This document shows positions 7,719 to 16,448 of a stretch of DNA of 41,557 nucleotides, piece by piece. Location of the stretch: positions 1 to 41,557 of the forward strand of contig CAJIZY010000001.1 of the NCBI GenBank assembly GCA_905181965.1, given 5' to 3'. A program made the position numbers and the translations under genes. Numbering within the stretch: position 1 is the stretch's first letter; each line of letters starts with the position of its first letter. Below the pieces are notes generated by a model that worked only from the letters and a program-made list of their open reading frames with translations, ran no database searches and was not told the origin of the DNA. Source of the stretch: Akkermansiaceae bacterium. Lineage in GTDB: Bacteria; Verrucomicrobiota; Verrucomicrobiia; Verrucomicrobiales; Akkermansiaceae.

Positions 7719-8729
7719 ATGAAAGCCATTTTCCTCCTTTTTTTGCTGCTTACTCTAATCCCATTCAAAGCAGCAACTTTAACCACAAATGAGATATTCG
7801 TTCGCCTTCAAGTTGTCATCGAAAATAACGAAGGACTTGAAGACCTCATCACGGACCTTGAGAATCTCGAAAATAAGGAGCTTGTTCCCCTTCTAAAGGA
7901 ATTTGATCGCACTTGGCCACAATTACGGGACCGCTATCTCAAGGATCACGGTGATTTTGTGCAGACTCAATACTCGGGTGAAGCAAAAACTGAAGCAAAC
8001 CGCCGAATTCGCCAGTTCCGCAAAGACTTCATGATGGTCTACCAACTCAATGAAGCTGCCATGAAACCTCTCCTCAAAACTAAAAGCATGCCTGCCATTA
8101 AAGGCTTAAAAAAGCTCATCATGCCAGATGCCAAGGAGATCTTCGCGACCGCCCCATTGGCTCTAGATCAACAGCGAAAAATCGTATTAATTCTCGCAAA
8201 ATTCAGAGACGCGATTGTCGAAACTGCAGTTCTCCCCGATCAAGAAAAGGCGGAGAAAAAAATCATTTCCAAAGAAAAAGAAGCAATCTCATCTGTTGCT
8301 GGACTACCCCGCGACGGCCTTCGCATCATGGAGGAAAATGACAAAATTTCTGCCAAAGAAAATGTTCCAGATGACGAAAGAAAAGGGATCAGGGAAGTCA
8401 ATGAATGGAGGCTTCTCCTCGGCCTCAATGCTCTCTTAATTGATTCAAAACTCTGCGATGCCAGTCGAGGTCATTCTGAGGATATGGATAAGCACAAATT
8501 CTTTGCCCATGAATCCCCCCTCCCTGGAAAGAAAACCCCTTGGGATCGGGCTGCCAATGAGGGTACCAAAGCGAGTGGCGAAAATATCTACATGGGGTCC
8601 ACTGCACCCACTGCTGCCAACAAAGGTTGGTTCTATTCACCAGGCCACCATAAGAATATGTTCAAGGGATCGCACAAACAAATTGGGCTTGGCCGATTCG
8701 GAAGACATTGGACTCAAATGTTTGGTTAA
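7719..8729 (+). CDS. Secreted CAP/SCP-domain protein with an uncharacterised N-terminal region
   Basis: The product is an exported protein of 336 residues. I chose ATG 7719 because it directly opens a signal peptide (MKAIFLLFLLLTLIPFKA); an in-frame ATG at 7677 would add 14 residues. Residues of about 20-215 are rich in Lys, Glu and Leu and mostly helical in appearance, and I do not recognise them. The C-terminal 110 residues form a CAP domain (PF00188-like): EVNEWRLLLGLNALL, RGHSEDM, FFAHESP, GENIYMG and SPGHHKNMF, with the conserved His residues of RGHSEDM and PGHHKNM and the Glu of GENIY. CAP proteins bind lipids or act on peptides or the cell wall in various systems; the function here is open. 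The stop is 4 bp from the convergent ribD stop. Confidence 0.85.
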   Translation: MKAIFLLFLLLTLIPFKAATLTTNEIFVRLQVVIENNEGLEDLITDLENLENKELVPLLKEFDRTWPQLRDRYLKDHGDFVQTQYSGEAKTEANRRIRQFRKDFMMVYQLNEAAMKPLLKTKSMPAIKGLKKLIMPDAKEIFATAPLALDQQRKIVLILAKFRDAIVETAVLPDQEKAEKKIISKEKEAISSVAGLPRDGLRIMEENDKISAKENVPDDERKGIREVNEWRLLLGLNALLIDSKLCDASRGHSEDMDKHKFFAHESPLPGKKTPWDRAANEGTKASGENIYMGSTAPTAANKGWFYSPGHHKNMFKGSHKQIGLGRFGRHWTQMFG

Positions 8730-8733
8730 ACCA

Positions 8734-9789
8734 CTATCGTTCAAGGGGTTTTAGAGATTCTCGATCGACAATTCCCCTCGCGCAGATATCTCTACCCACG
8801 CGGTGGATCCTAACATTCTTGAGGTGTAATCGCTCTTCCAAAGTCTCTCTCCCCTCCCCACCCACCGCCACCGAGGGACCACCTGTTACCAATGGCGTAA
8901 GATAGATGACCCATTCATCAACTAGGCCCTCGTCTAGAAATGAACCCAACAATGAACCTCCAATTTCTAGAAGAACTGTATTCACACCATGCTGTTCAGC
9001 TAAAGTACGAATAACTTCGTACTTAGGTTGATTTTGAAAAATTAAAGTGCGCTCTTTCCATTCATCCTTAAAAATTTGGAAATCCTTTGGATCAAACCCT
9101 TGCTGGGTCATGACCACTCGCCAGGGCTGAGTTTTTTCAGATGAAATTCCCGCTCCTCGCAAAGTCAAAGCAGGATTATCACGTCTGACTGTTTCTCCCG
9201 AAGTTAGAATAGCATCAGCTTCGGTTCGCAGTTGCTGAACTTCTTCCCGAGCTCCCGCTCCACTAAGCCATTGCCCCTCTCCCTTCGGGCGCGTAATCCG
9301 TCCATCCAAAGACATCGCAGTTTTAGCAATCAACCACGGGCGTCCCAACGTTTGAACTGTCGAGAAACCTCGAATCAGCTCTTGGCATTTTTCTTCTAGT
9401 ATTCCAGTGACAACCCTAATTCCTGCTGCCTCTAGAATTTTTCCAGCTTTCCTACTATGCGAAGGATTGGGATCACAGGTTCCATAAACTACTTTGGATA
9501 CACCCGCAGAGATCAAAGCTTCCGTACAAGCCCCCGTACGCCCATGAGTACTACACGGCTCTAGAGTGACATAGACTGTCGCACCTCTAGCTTCGTCGTC
9601 TTTAAGCTTAGATAGGGCATCTTTCTCGGCATGCGGAGATCCAACCTTGTGATGCCAACCTCGAGCAATTTCAACTCCATCCTTGATGACAACTGCTCCT
9701 ACGGGGGGATTAGGCGCGGTGAGACCAATTCCTCTCCGGCCTTCCCCTAAGGCGACTCGGATCCACTTTTCATCTTCAGAAATCTTCAT
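8734..9789 (-). CDS. ribD: RibD, bifunctional riboflavin deaminase/reductase
   Basis: RibD carries out two steps of riboflavin synthesis: deamination of the pyrimidine intermediate, then NADPH-dependent reduction of its ribosyl side chain. The product has 351 residues. The N-terminal deaminase has the zinc site HAE (His53, Glu55) and LEPCSTHGRTGAC (Cys79, Cys88), after the substrate-binding NPPVGAVV. The C-terminal reductase has AKTAMSLDGRI, the SGAGAREEVQQLR-type block with DAILTSGETVRRDNPALT, and IGGSLLGSFLDEGLVDEW. It is complete, starts at ATG 9789 and stands alone, without other rib genes beside it, which is common outside Firmicutes. Confidence 0.95.
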   Translation of the reverse strand: MKISEDEKWIRVALGEGRRGIGLTAPNPPVGAVVIKDGVEIARGWHHKVGSPHAEKDALSKLKDDEARGATVYVTLEPCSTHGRTGACTEALISAGVSKVVYGTCDPNPSHSRKAGKILEAAGIRVVTGILEEKCQELIRGFSTVQTLGRPWLIAKTAMSLDGRITRPKGEGQWLSGAGAREEVQQLRTEADAILTSGETVRRDNPALTLRGAGISSEKTQPWRVVMTQQGFDPKDFQIFKDEWKERTLIFQNQPKYEVIRTLAEQHGVNTVLLEIGGSLLGSFLDEGLVDEWVIYLTPLVTGGPSVAVGGEGRETLEERLHLKNVRIHRVGRDICARGIVDRESLKPLER

Positions 9790-9902
9790 TATCAGGTTTT
9801 ACAAAACAGGCCCAACAAGCTTGTGAACAACATCTGGGCAGCTGAGATTAAGATCAGAAATTCCCAAAGTTCTTCGAGTCACCATGGCTTAGTGACACTT
9901 GT

Positions 9903-9974
9903 TTTCACGAGTTATTCCAATCGTGGAACATTTACAGTATAGGGGTGGAACAGCGATTTACACGGGTTATTCCC
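9903..9974. repeat. Pair of near-identical 13-bp repeats in the ribD / PQQ-protein intergenic region
   Basis: CACGAGTTATTCC (9906-9918) and CACGGGTTATTCC (9961-9973) are direct repeats 55 bp apart with one mismatch. Between them GTGGAAC occurs twice, and TTCCA-ATCG-TGGAA (9915-9928) is a small palindrome. They lie in the 305-bp gap between the divergent ribD and the beta-propeller gene. They look like paired regulator sites, but nothing identifies the regulator. Confidence 0.4.
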
Positions 9975-10094
9975 ACTAAGAAGAAGAAGACGATATTAAA
10001 AATTGTTTATTCACTTTCCTGAGAGTTGTGAAAAACACCGGAATATTCAACACCTTGGTTTGGCAAATCACTGGTATACCACTATAATTCCTCA

Positions 10095-11309
10095 ATGAAA
10101 TTTATCAGCTTATTTTTTAGTCTGACGGTCATGGCTTGGGGGTCTACCTGGTCGTCGTATTTAGGCCCAAATGGCAATGGAACAGCAACTGGTAAGATCC
10201 CATTGAGCATCCAGAAAGAAGGTCCAAAGGTTCTCTGGAAAGCAAACGTAGGCAAAGGCTGTTCCAGTTTCACAATTGCTGCTGGACGAGCCTATACGGT
10301 TGGGAATCGCGACGAGACTGACACACTATGGTGTTTAGACGCTAAGACTGGAGAAATTCTCTGGAAAAAGACCTATCCCGAGAAGCTTGCACCTAAATTC
10401 TATGATGGTGGCCCTGGAGCGACTCCAATTGTTGAGGAAGGCCTCGTTTATAATCTCTCTAAATCGGGGCGGCTATCATGTTATGATGCGCAGAGTGGGG
10501 ATGAAAAATGGGTCACGGAATTCAAAGATGACCTTTCGGGTAATATGCCAACGTGGGGGTTTTCTTCGTCTCCGGTCGTTTACGGAGATCTTCTTCTTTG
10601 TCTTCCTTGCTCGAAAAAGGGCGCTCTGGTGGCCTTGAATAAAAAAACAGGTAAACTTGTCTGGAGTTCGTCAAATGTTGCCCGACCCGGCTACGCCGCA
10701 CCTGTTCTCTACAAACATAAAGGCCAAGATGCAGCAGTCGTTTTTCATGGTCGCTCTGTCGTGGGCTACGATCTTTCAAGTCAGGGTGAAGTCCTCTTTC
10801 AGTATGGTTGGCGGACTCCCTATGATGTGAATGCCTCGAACCCTCAAGTTCTAGGCGACCTCCTTTATATTTCTTCTGGATACAATATGGGCTACGCGGT
10901 CATTGATATCTCTAAGTCGAAACCTGAGATTGTTCATCGTGATCGAGACTTACCAATGATTTTTCAAAACTGCTTTCTTGAGGGTGATGACCTTATTGGT
11001 TGTTTTGGGGACAAACGTTATAATACCGAGTTATACCGCATGGATTTTAAAAGTGGCAAAATTCTCTGGAAACATGCCCTTCCCGGAACTCGAGGTTCGA
11101 CAGCCAAAATTGGTGAAACTACGGTAGTTCTGACAGAGACAGGCTTAGTGGTCTTTGGAAAATCTGGGATTGATGGATTTACAGAGATTGGGCGGCACCA
11201 GATTCTGAAAAAGCTCTGTTGGGCTCCACTCGCGATCGGCGAGGGGAAACTTCTCGCTCGAACTAACAAAGGCGAAGCGATTTGCTTGGACTTAACGGTG
11301 AGTGAGTGA
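10095..11309 (+). CDS. Exported PQQ-like beta-propeller (WD40-like) protein
   Basis: The product is a 404-residue protein with a short signal peptide (MKFISLFFSLTVMAWG) followed by SSYLGPNGNG, typical of the large PVC family of outer-membrane-biogenesis-type beta-propeller proteins. PQQ-repeat motifs recur as LWCLDAKTGEILWKK, LSCYDAQSGDEKWV, LVALNKKTGKLVWSS and LYRMDFKSGKILWKH, each ending a propeller blade. No dehydrogenase cofactor residues or haem motif (CxxCH) are present, so it is more likely a scaffold or binding protein than a quinoprotein enzyme. It stands alone, with paired repeats in its upstream gap. Confidence 0.85.
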   Translation: MKFISLFFSLTVMAWGSTWSSYLGPNGNGTATGKIPLSIQKEGPKVLWKANVGKGCSSFTIAAGRAYTVGNRDETDTLWCLDAKTGEILWKKTYPEKLAPKFYDGGPGATPIVEEGLVYNLSKSGRLSCYDAQSGDEKWVTEFKDDLSGNMPTWGFSSSPVVYGDLLLCLPCSKKGALVALNKKTGKLVWSSSNVARPGYAAPVLYKHKGQDAAVVFHGRSVVGYDLSSQGEVLFQYGWRTPYDVNASNPQVLGDLLYISSGYNMGYAVIDISKSKPEIVHRDRDLPMIFQNCFLEGDDLIGCFGDKRYNTELYRMDFKSGKILWKHALPGTRGSTAKIGETTVVLTETGLVVFGKSGIDGFTEIGRHQILKKLCWAPLAIGEGKLLARTNKGEAICLDLTVSE

Positions 11310-11438
11310 AAACAAAATCTCACAGGATACCCAATTATTGGTAGCAGTGTAAAATAGTTCCAGCCCTCCTCCTTCTTTTTCAAGTTCTTGTTGGCTCATG
11401 CTTGGCTTTACTCACGCTAGCGTCTACATCATTGATTT

Positions 11439-12551
11439 GTGAGCGACTTCAAATCTCTTGGGATACCTTCTGACCTCGTAAAAGGTCTCGATGAACTAGG
11501 TATTCAAAAACCTACTCCAGTACAGTCGCAATCTATCCCTTACCTTCTCGAGCGTGGGCATGATTTTGTTGCGCAGGCTCAAACTGGAACTGGTAAAACT
11601 GCTGCTTTTGGTCTGCCCTTGCTCACTAAAATTATTCCTGAAAATAAAAAAATCCAGAGCCTTATTCTTGCCCCTACTCGTGAGCTTGCAAAACAAATCC
11701 ATAAGGCTCTCTTCAAGTTCACTAAATATGCCGACCAGCGAATTTTTTTAGAAGTTGTAGCAGGCGGAGATAAAATTGACATTCAGGTTGCTCGGCTCCA
11801 ACGGCCCACCCACATCCTTGTTGCAACTCCCGGTCGACTTTATGATCTTCTCAAGCGTAAAGCAGTTGCCCTTGATGATGTGCAATACCTCATCCTCGAT
11901 GAAGCTGATGAAATGCTTTCCATGGGCTTCAAAGACCAAATTCGTTCTGCGATCGAGATCAGCGTGAATCGTAAAGCGACCTGGCTTTTCTCTGCCACTT
12001 TCCCTCGAGTTCTAGATGATCTCATCAAGTTCTGTATGTCACCAGACCCTAAGACGGTTAAGGTTGATACTAAGAATGTCGTTAACCGAAACATCGAGCA
12101 TCGTTACGCTGTTTGTGTGAAGGAGGATAAGACTGACTTTATCGATGAATTCCTTCACCGGCAAGGTTCTCAACGCGGCCTGATCTTTACGCGCACAAGG
12201 GATGGAGCTGATATTCTTGGCAAAAAACTCTCTAACCGTGGTCACTCTGTCGGTGTTTTACAAGGGGATCTAACCCAGCTCGAGCGTGATAAAGTCATGC
12301 GCGCTTTCAAAAAAGAGCGTAGCCAATTTCTAGTCGCGACGGATGTTGCTGCTCGAGGTATCGATGTTGAAGACCTCGCTTTTGTTGTCCATCACCAGCT
12401 TCCTGAACAGATTGACTATTACACTCACCGCAGCGGAAGGACTGCTCGGGCTGGAAAAAAAGGAATTTCTTTGGTGCTCATAGATCCTCGGGAGAAAAAG
12501 AAGCTGAAGCAATTTAGTCATTCTCTAGGGATTCATTTTGGTCCTGCTTGA
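11439..12551 (+). CDS. DEAD-box ATP-dependent RNA helicase, core only
   Basis: The product is an RNA helicase that uses ATP to unwind or remodel RNA in ribosome assembly or decay. Its 370 residues hold only the two RecA-like domains. Motifs in order are the Q motif (GIQKPTPVQSQSIP), AQTGTGKT (47-54), PTRELA, GG, TPGR, DEAD (154-157), SAT (185-187), GLIFTRTRDGAD, TDVAARGIDV and HRSGRTARAG. The basic C-terminal tail seen in DeaD, RhlE or DbpA is missing, so the subfamily is not clear. The frame opens at GTG 11439. It is complete and stands between the beta-propeller gene and pyrE. Confidence 0.92.
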   Translation: MSDFKSLGIPSDLVKGLDELGIQKPTPVQSQSIPYLLERGHDFVAQAQTGTGKTAAFGLPLLTKIIPENKKIQSLILAPTRELAKQIHKALFKFTKYADQRIFLEVVAGGDKIDIQVARLQRPTHILVATPGRLYDLLKRKAVALDDVQYLILDEADEMLSMGFKDQIRSAIEISVNRKATWLFSATFPRVLDDLIKFCMSPDPKTVKVDTKNVVNRNIEHRYAVCVKEDKTDFIDEFLHRQGSQRGLIFTRTRDGADILGKKLSNRGHSVGVLQGDLTQLERDKVMRAFKKERSQFLVATDVAARGIDVEDLAFVVHHQLPEQIDYYTHRSGRTARAGKKGISLVLIDPREKKKLKQFSHSLGIHFGPA

Positions 12552-12660
12552 GGCCGATTAGACCTATCTCGAAATGATATTCTCGTTGGGATTCTAGTTG
12601 AGCAGTTTTTTATGGGTAGGAATTGAGTTTTCCGGCTTCGTCCTCCAAGGTCTGCCCAAG

Positions 12661-13218
12661 ATGAGTGCGAAGAATAATTTAAAGGAGATGCTTTTGGAGA
12701 AGTCAGTACGAACGGGAGACTTTACGTTGGCGTCCGGTAAGAAAAGTGATCTTTACGTAGATTGTCGACTGACAGCTTTAGACAATCGGGGCGCAAGCTG
12801 GATTGGTGAGGTTGGTTGGGGTTTGGTGAAGGAAAGAATTGAAGGTGAAAGCCTTGTTGTGAATGCCATCGGGGGAATGACGATGGGAGCAGATCCGATC
12901 TCGCTGGTGGTAGGTATAGCAAGTGCGGGAGATGAAAAAGCCTTACAGATTTTCAATATTCGCAAAGAGCCTAAAGGTCATGGTCGCGGTAAGCAGATTG
13001 AGGGAAATTTCAATGGAGGTGACAAAGTTGTGGTGGTCGATGATGTTATTACGACTGGGGGGTCGACTCTAAAGGCCATCGAGGCGATTCGCGCAGCGGG
13101 TGGCGAGGTCGCTTTTTGTCTTGTTTTAGTAGACCGAGAAGAGGGCGGGCGAGCCGCTATTGAGTCTGAGGGCGTCCCAGTGGTAAGCATCTTCACGCGC
13201 ACTGAGCTTCTCGGCTAA
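12661..13218 (+). CDS. pyrE: Orotate phosphoribosyltransferase
   Basis: PyrE joins orotate to PRPP to give orotidine 5'-phosphate in pyrimidine synthesis. I chose ATG 12661 (MSAKNNLKEML), which gives 185 residues. An in-frame upstream codon at 12598 would add an unlikely hydrophobic lead. The PRPP-binding loop VVVVDDVITTGGST lies at residues 123-136, and the substrate loop region is RTGDFTLASGKKSDLYVD. The charged flexible-loop segment RKEPKGHGRGKQIEG carries the Lys/His residues used by dimeric OPRT enzymes. No other pyr gene is nearby. Confidence 0.94.
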   Translation: MSAKNNLKEMLLEKSVRTGDFTLASGKKSDLYVDCRLTALDNRGASWIGEVGWGLVKERIEGESLVVNAIGGMTMGADPISLVVGIASAGDEKALQIFNIRKEPKGHGRGKQIEGNFNGGDKVVVVDDVITTGGSTLKAIEAIRAAGGEVAFCLVLVDREEGGRAAIESEGVPVVSIFTRTELLG

Positions 13219-13312
13219 GGCTGAAAATTCGTCGCCTTAGCAGATTTCGTTGAATCGATAATCTCACGTTTTTGGCTTTCACGATGAGGCTCTGAGGCGT
13301 TCTATCAAAGGT

Positions 13313-13681
13313 ATGGTTAAGTTACTAATTACGGGGCTGTTAGTCGGAATCGTTGCTGGATTGGTTGGAGCGCTTTGTGGCGTGGGTGGAGGAATCATTA
13401 TGGTCCCGGCCTTTGTGATGGCGCTAGGCATGGGGCAGAAAACGGCGGTCGCAACTTCGCTGGCTGTCGTGGTCGTTTCGGGGTTTTCTGGAACCGTCAA
13501 TAATGCGGTGAATTCGGATTTGATCCAGTGGAAGGTTGTTGCGGTCGCGGCAGTGGGTGCGGCAGTAGCTTCGTGGTATGGAGCTGATTTAATGCGGAGC
13601 CTATCGAACCTGCAATTGCAGAAGGGGTTCGCTATTTTACTGATAGTGGTAGGAGTGAGGATGCTCTTGATGAAAGGATAA
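13313..13681 (+). CDS. Half-size TauE/SafE-type membrane transporter
   Basis: The product is a 122-residue membrane protein of the TauE/SafE (DUF81) family, members of which export sulfite, sulfoacetate or other sulfur-containing anions. It has about four membrane segments and the family signature GLLVGIVAGLVGALCGVGGG followed by VPAFVMALGMGQKTAVATSLAVV. Most members have about 250 residues formed from two such halves, so this one probably dimerises. The start is ATG 13313, 95 bp after pyrE. The YdjM-type gene begins 20 bp downstream, and the two may be co-transcribed. A link to sulfate released by the sulfatases further along is tempting but unsupported. Confidence 0.85.
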   Translation: MVKLLITGLLVGIVAGLVGALCGVGGGIIMVPAFVMALGMGQKTAVATSLAVVVVSGFSGTVNNAVNSDLIQWKVVAVAAVGAAVASWYGADLMRSLSNLQLQKGFAILLIVVGVRMLLMKG

Positions 13682-13700
13682 TTAAGCGTAGTTTTCTGCC

Positions 13701-14804
13701 GTGGATTCAGTGACACAGGCAGTGCTTGGAGGAGTAGTTGGGGAGTTGGTGCTCGGTCGTAAGATCGGAGGGAAGGGAATGATTTGGGGTCTCGTTTTTG
13801 GAACTCTCCCAGACCTTGATATCTTGTTTTATCCTTGGTTAGACCAAGTTGAGGAATTGCGGTGGCATCGGGGAATTTCGCATTCCATTCTTGTCATGGT
13901 TGTAGCGGCCTTTGTTTTTGCGAAGCCATTGGCATGGCTGCACCGTAAGAAGGAATTGAGTGCTTCACGAGCGGGTTGGTTTGTTTTTTTGGCCTGGAGC
14001 ACACACGTTTTGATCGATGTCTTTACAAGTTATGGGACACAGGTCTTTGAGCCTTTTTCGGATCAGCGGGTTGCTTGGAGTAATCTCTTCATCATTGATT
14101 TGTTTTTTACGTTGCCGCTTTTGTTTTGGGTAATTTATCGGTGCGGTAAATCAGCTCAACGATTTGGGAAAGTCGTGATTAGACACAGCAAGAAAACTGC
14201 TCAAGGTGAGCAACTAGAATTTGAGGGTATTTCGAGAAGAGGAGCGATGGTGGCGATCTCTTTAAGTTTTCTCTACGTCGTTTTTAGTCTGATCATGAAG
14301 ATTTGGGCGATGGATCAGATTAAAAGTCGGATGGTGGAAGCTATTCCAAATGGTGAGTTAGTTTTAGTAAGCCCAACTCCTTTTAATACCTTACTTTGGC
14401 GTGGATTGACTGAGACCGATGATGGGTATTTTGTGACTTACTGGTCGCCCTTTGACAAAGAAATCTCAGGGCATCACTTTTTTGCGAAGCAGCACGAACT
14501 CTGTGAATCTTTTAAAGAAGAAGAAATGTTCAAGGGTTTGAAGTGGTTTTCGCGAGGACATTGGGTAGCACGCGAAACTTTGGATCATGAGGTAGAATTC
14601 ATAGACATACGATTTGGTGAGGTTCGCGATCACGAGGCTGGGAAGCTTCTAGCAATGTTTCGCTGGAATTTATCGTATAACGACCAGGGCAAGTTCCTCG
14701 TAAGCCGAGCTCCGCGTCATGCAAAGATGGGCGATTCTATGCGCGCTCTCTGGAAAAGATTGTGGGGAAACCAGAAGGAGTGGGAAGAGATCGAGCCGTT
14801 TTAG
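13701..14804 (+). CDS. YdjM-type (DUF457) membrane-associated metal-dependent hydrolase
   Basis: The product is a 367-residue membrane protein. The N-terminal half has the hallmarks of the LexA-regulated YdjM/DUF457 family: MDSVTQAVLGGVVGE, GTLPDLDILFYP, RWHRGISHSIL and WSTHVLIDVFTSYGTQ, whose His and Asp residues probably bind a metal. These are followed by membrane segments near residues 125-150 and 180-205. The C-terminal 150 residues are soluble and include TPFNTLLWRGLTETDDGYFV. The family is named as hydrolases, but few members have a proven substrate. The start is GTG 13701, 20 bp after the TauE-like gene, and a PPP phosphatase gene follows after 42 bp. Confidence 0.82.
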   Translation: MDSVTQAVLGGVVGELVLGRKIGGKGMIWGLVFGTLPDLDILFYPWLDQVEELRWHRGISHSILVMVVAAFVFAKPLAWLHRKKELSASRAGWFVFLAWSTHVLIDVFTSYGTQVFEPFSDQRVAWSNLFIIDLFFTLPLLFWVIYRCGKSAQRFGKVVIRHSKKTAQGEQLEFEGISRRGAMVAISLSFLYVVFSLIMKIWAMDQIKSRMVEAIPNGELVLVSPTPFNTLLWRGLTETDDGYFVTYWSPFDKEISGHHFFAKQHELCESFKEEEMFKGLKWFSRGHWVARETLDHEVEFIDIRFGEVRDHEAGKLLAMFRWNLSYNDQGKFLVSRAPRHAKMGDSMRALWKRLWGNQKEWEEIEPF

Positions 14805-14846
14805 AGTTTGATTCATCGAAAGCATTAATTTAGACGCCAAGTCGTT

Positions 14847-15569
14847 TTGGGTCGTAAGCTAGCAATAGGGGACATTCATGGATGTCTCAATTCCTTGAAG
14901 GCACTGCTGGAATTTGTCCAACCAGTAGCATCGGATAAGGTCGTTATGCTGGGTGACTATGTTGACCGGGGCCCAGACAGCAAGGGGGTGATCGACTATT
15001 TGATAGATTGGCCTTGGGATGCGAAGTTGATTCTCCTGAAGGGAAATCATGAAATCATCATGGATGAGTCCGGTTTTTCGAGTGATCATTTGAAATATTG
15101 GTGTCAGGTGGGTGGATTAGATACACTTGCGTCCTACGACGCGCGTTTTGCAAACATCCCAGAGAGTCATTGGGAGTTTATTCGAAATACTCTGCCTTAT
15201 TATGAGACTGGAAAGGTGATTTACGTCCATGGAGGAGCTGCTCCCAAAAAACCTTTGGTGAAACAAGATCCTGTGAACTTGGCGTGGCGTCGTTTCTCTG
15301 ACGCTAAGGAGCATTCCTCAGGCAAGCTTGTGGTGTGTGGACATACCATTCAGCGCAAGGGTAAGCCTAATGATAAAGGACACACGGTGTGTATTGATAC
15401 AGCGGCTTGTCGAGGGGGTTGGCTCACTTGTTTTAACCCTAAAACGGGCCGTTATTGGCAGGCCAACGAGCAAGGGCAATTACGTAAACGGAGGCTCAAA
15501 GCGTGGAAGAAAAAGAGAGCGATGAAAAAAATTGATTCTTCTACATCTTCTTCCTTGCCAGAAAGTTAA
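14847..15569 (+). CDS. PPP-family serine/threonine phosphatase (metallophosphoesterase)
   Basis: The product is a 240-residue dinuclear-metal phosphatase of the PPP superfamily, close to bacterial PrpA/PrpB and ApaH-type enzymes. All motifs are visible: GDIHG, GDYVDRGPDS, LLKGNHE, VHGG and VCGHT, and IDTAACRGGWLT near the end. Members remove phosphate from phosphoproteins or cleave diadenosine polyphosphates, and the sequence does not decide which. The frame opens at TTG 14847, directly before GRKLAIGDIHG, and no other start fits. The C-terminal tail is highly basic (RKRRLKAWKKKRAMKK). The last 29 bases overlap the end of the convergent GYF-domain gene. Confidence 0.88.
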   Translation: MGRKLAIGDIHGCLNSLKALLEFVQPVASDKVVMLGDYVDRGPDSKGVIDYLIDWPWDAKLILLKGNHEIIMDESGFSSDHLKYWCQVGGLDTLASYDARFANIPESHWEFIRNTLPYYETGKVIYVHGGAAPKKPLVKQDPVNLAWRRFSDAKEHSSGKLVVCGHTIQRKGKPNDKGHTVCIDTAACRGGWLTCFNPKTGRYWQANEQGQLRKRRLKAWKKKRAMKKIDSSTSSSLPES

Positions 15570-16434
15570 TCGAAAGCCCGATCTGGCACCAACAAATCAA
15601 GGTTAGACCTAGTGTTGCTCCCCATACGGTGAGTGAAAGTAGATCTTTTTGATTTCGAAGATCAACTGGCCATTCCTGTGTTAAAAAGTGCATCAACAAG
15701 AATCCTTGGCTGATTAAAAGCATGATGGGAAATAAGAAGAACAATGGGCTCCAAACCGCGTTAGCGGGTTGAAGGCCTGGGTGATTGCGGACATTCTGAT
15801 TCCATAACTTAGCCCAGCCGAAGACTACAACGAAGCACCAGAGGGAATTGAAGATGGGTAAAAAGAGAAAGCGGATTGCCTTGCTTCCAGTCAGGTGGGC
15901 GCCAAACATCTGCATCATTTCCCAAGCACGGTGCAGGTAGATAATCGCTAAGATGACCCAGGCCGCTAGGCTAATACCAGCCAGAGATATTAAGAAATCT
16001 CTCGTGTTAGCGCTGACAATTTTTTGGCAGAGAAAAATTAAGCCGATGGGAACTACCAGAGTTAAGAAAAAAAGGAGGAGATTTGCAGGGTGAAGATGGG
16101 GGAGATACATGCCTCCAGGAGGTCCCTCCCAAATCGTCCTAGTCTTTGGCACAGCATAGGGGTTCTTGTCGCTAATTTCGGAAGGGGGAATGGGCTCCGG
16201 CGCTTTTTTTTTGGTTGGGATTAATCCTAGGATACTACCCGCTTCTTGTTTTTCGTCGGTCCCACTTTTCCATACAAGGTGATGGCCGAGAAGTTGGCGG
16301 TCGATGGCAAGGCTGCGCAATTCGCGAAAGTCTACCGGACCAAACGACTCACTCTCTATTTCATAAAACCATCCCGCCGAACTTTCAGCCCTCCGAGATG
16401 GGGGTGAATTGGGACGAGGAGGGAGTTTTGCCAC
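15541..16434 (-). CDS. GYF_2-domain membrane protein
   Basis: The product is a 297-residue protein with an N-terminal GYF_2-like domain (about residues 20-72: GWFYEIESESFGPVDFRELRSL, then HHLVWKSGT). A proline-rich linker follows, then about five membrane segments between residues 115 and 290. Such GYF_2-plus-membrane proteins are frequent and uncharacterised in Verrucomicrobia and Planctomycetes. The GYF domain is usually a proline-peptide or protein-binding module facing the cytoplasm. The start is GTG 16432-16434, 14 bp after the lpdA stop on the same strand, so the two genes may be co-transcribed. Its 3' end overlaps the phosphatase gene by 29 bp. Confidence 0.78.
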   Translation of the reverse strand: MAKLPPRPNSPPSRRAESSAGWFYEIESESFGPVDFRELRSLAIDRQLLGHHLVWKSGTDEKQEAGSILGLIPTKKKAPEPIPPSEISDKNPYAVPKTRTIWEGPPGGMYLPHLHPANLLLFFLTLVVPIGLIFLCQKIVSANTRDFLISLAGISLAAWVILAIIYLHRAWEMMQMFGAHLTGSKAIRFLFLPIFNSLWCFVVVFGWAKLWNQNVRNHPGLQPANAVWSPLFFLFPIMLLISQGFLLMHFLTQEWPVDLRNQKDLLSLTVWGATLGLTLICWCQIGLSINFLARKKM

Positions 16435-16448
16435 GGAGCTGTAGGAAC

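Noticed and set aside
10704..10735. A TTCTCTACAAAC sequence followed by AAGGCC, resembling the 37-bp element
   Set aside because: It is inside the coding part of the beta-propeller gene, lacks the second half, and its bases are explained by codons.
13279..13716. Open frame of 145 codons opposite the TauE/SafE gene
   Set aside because: Its low-complexity Ala/Thr/Pro composition is that expected of an antisense shadow of a Gly/Val-rich membrane gene.
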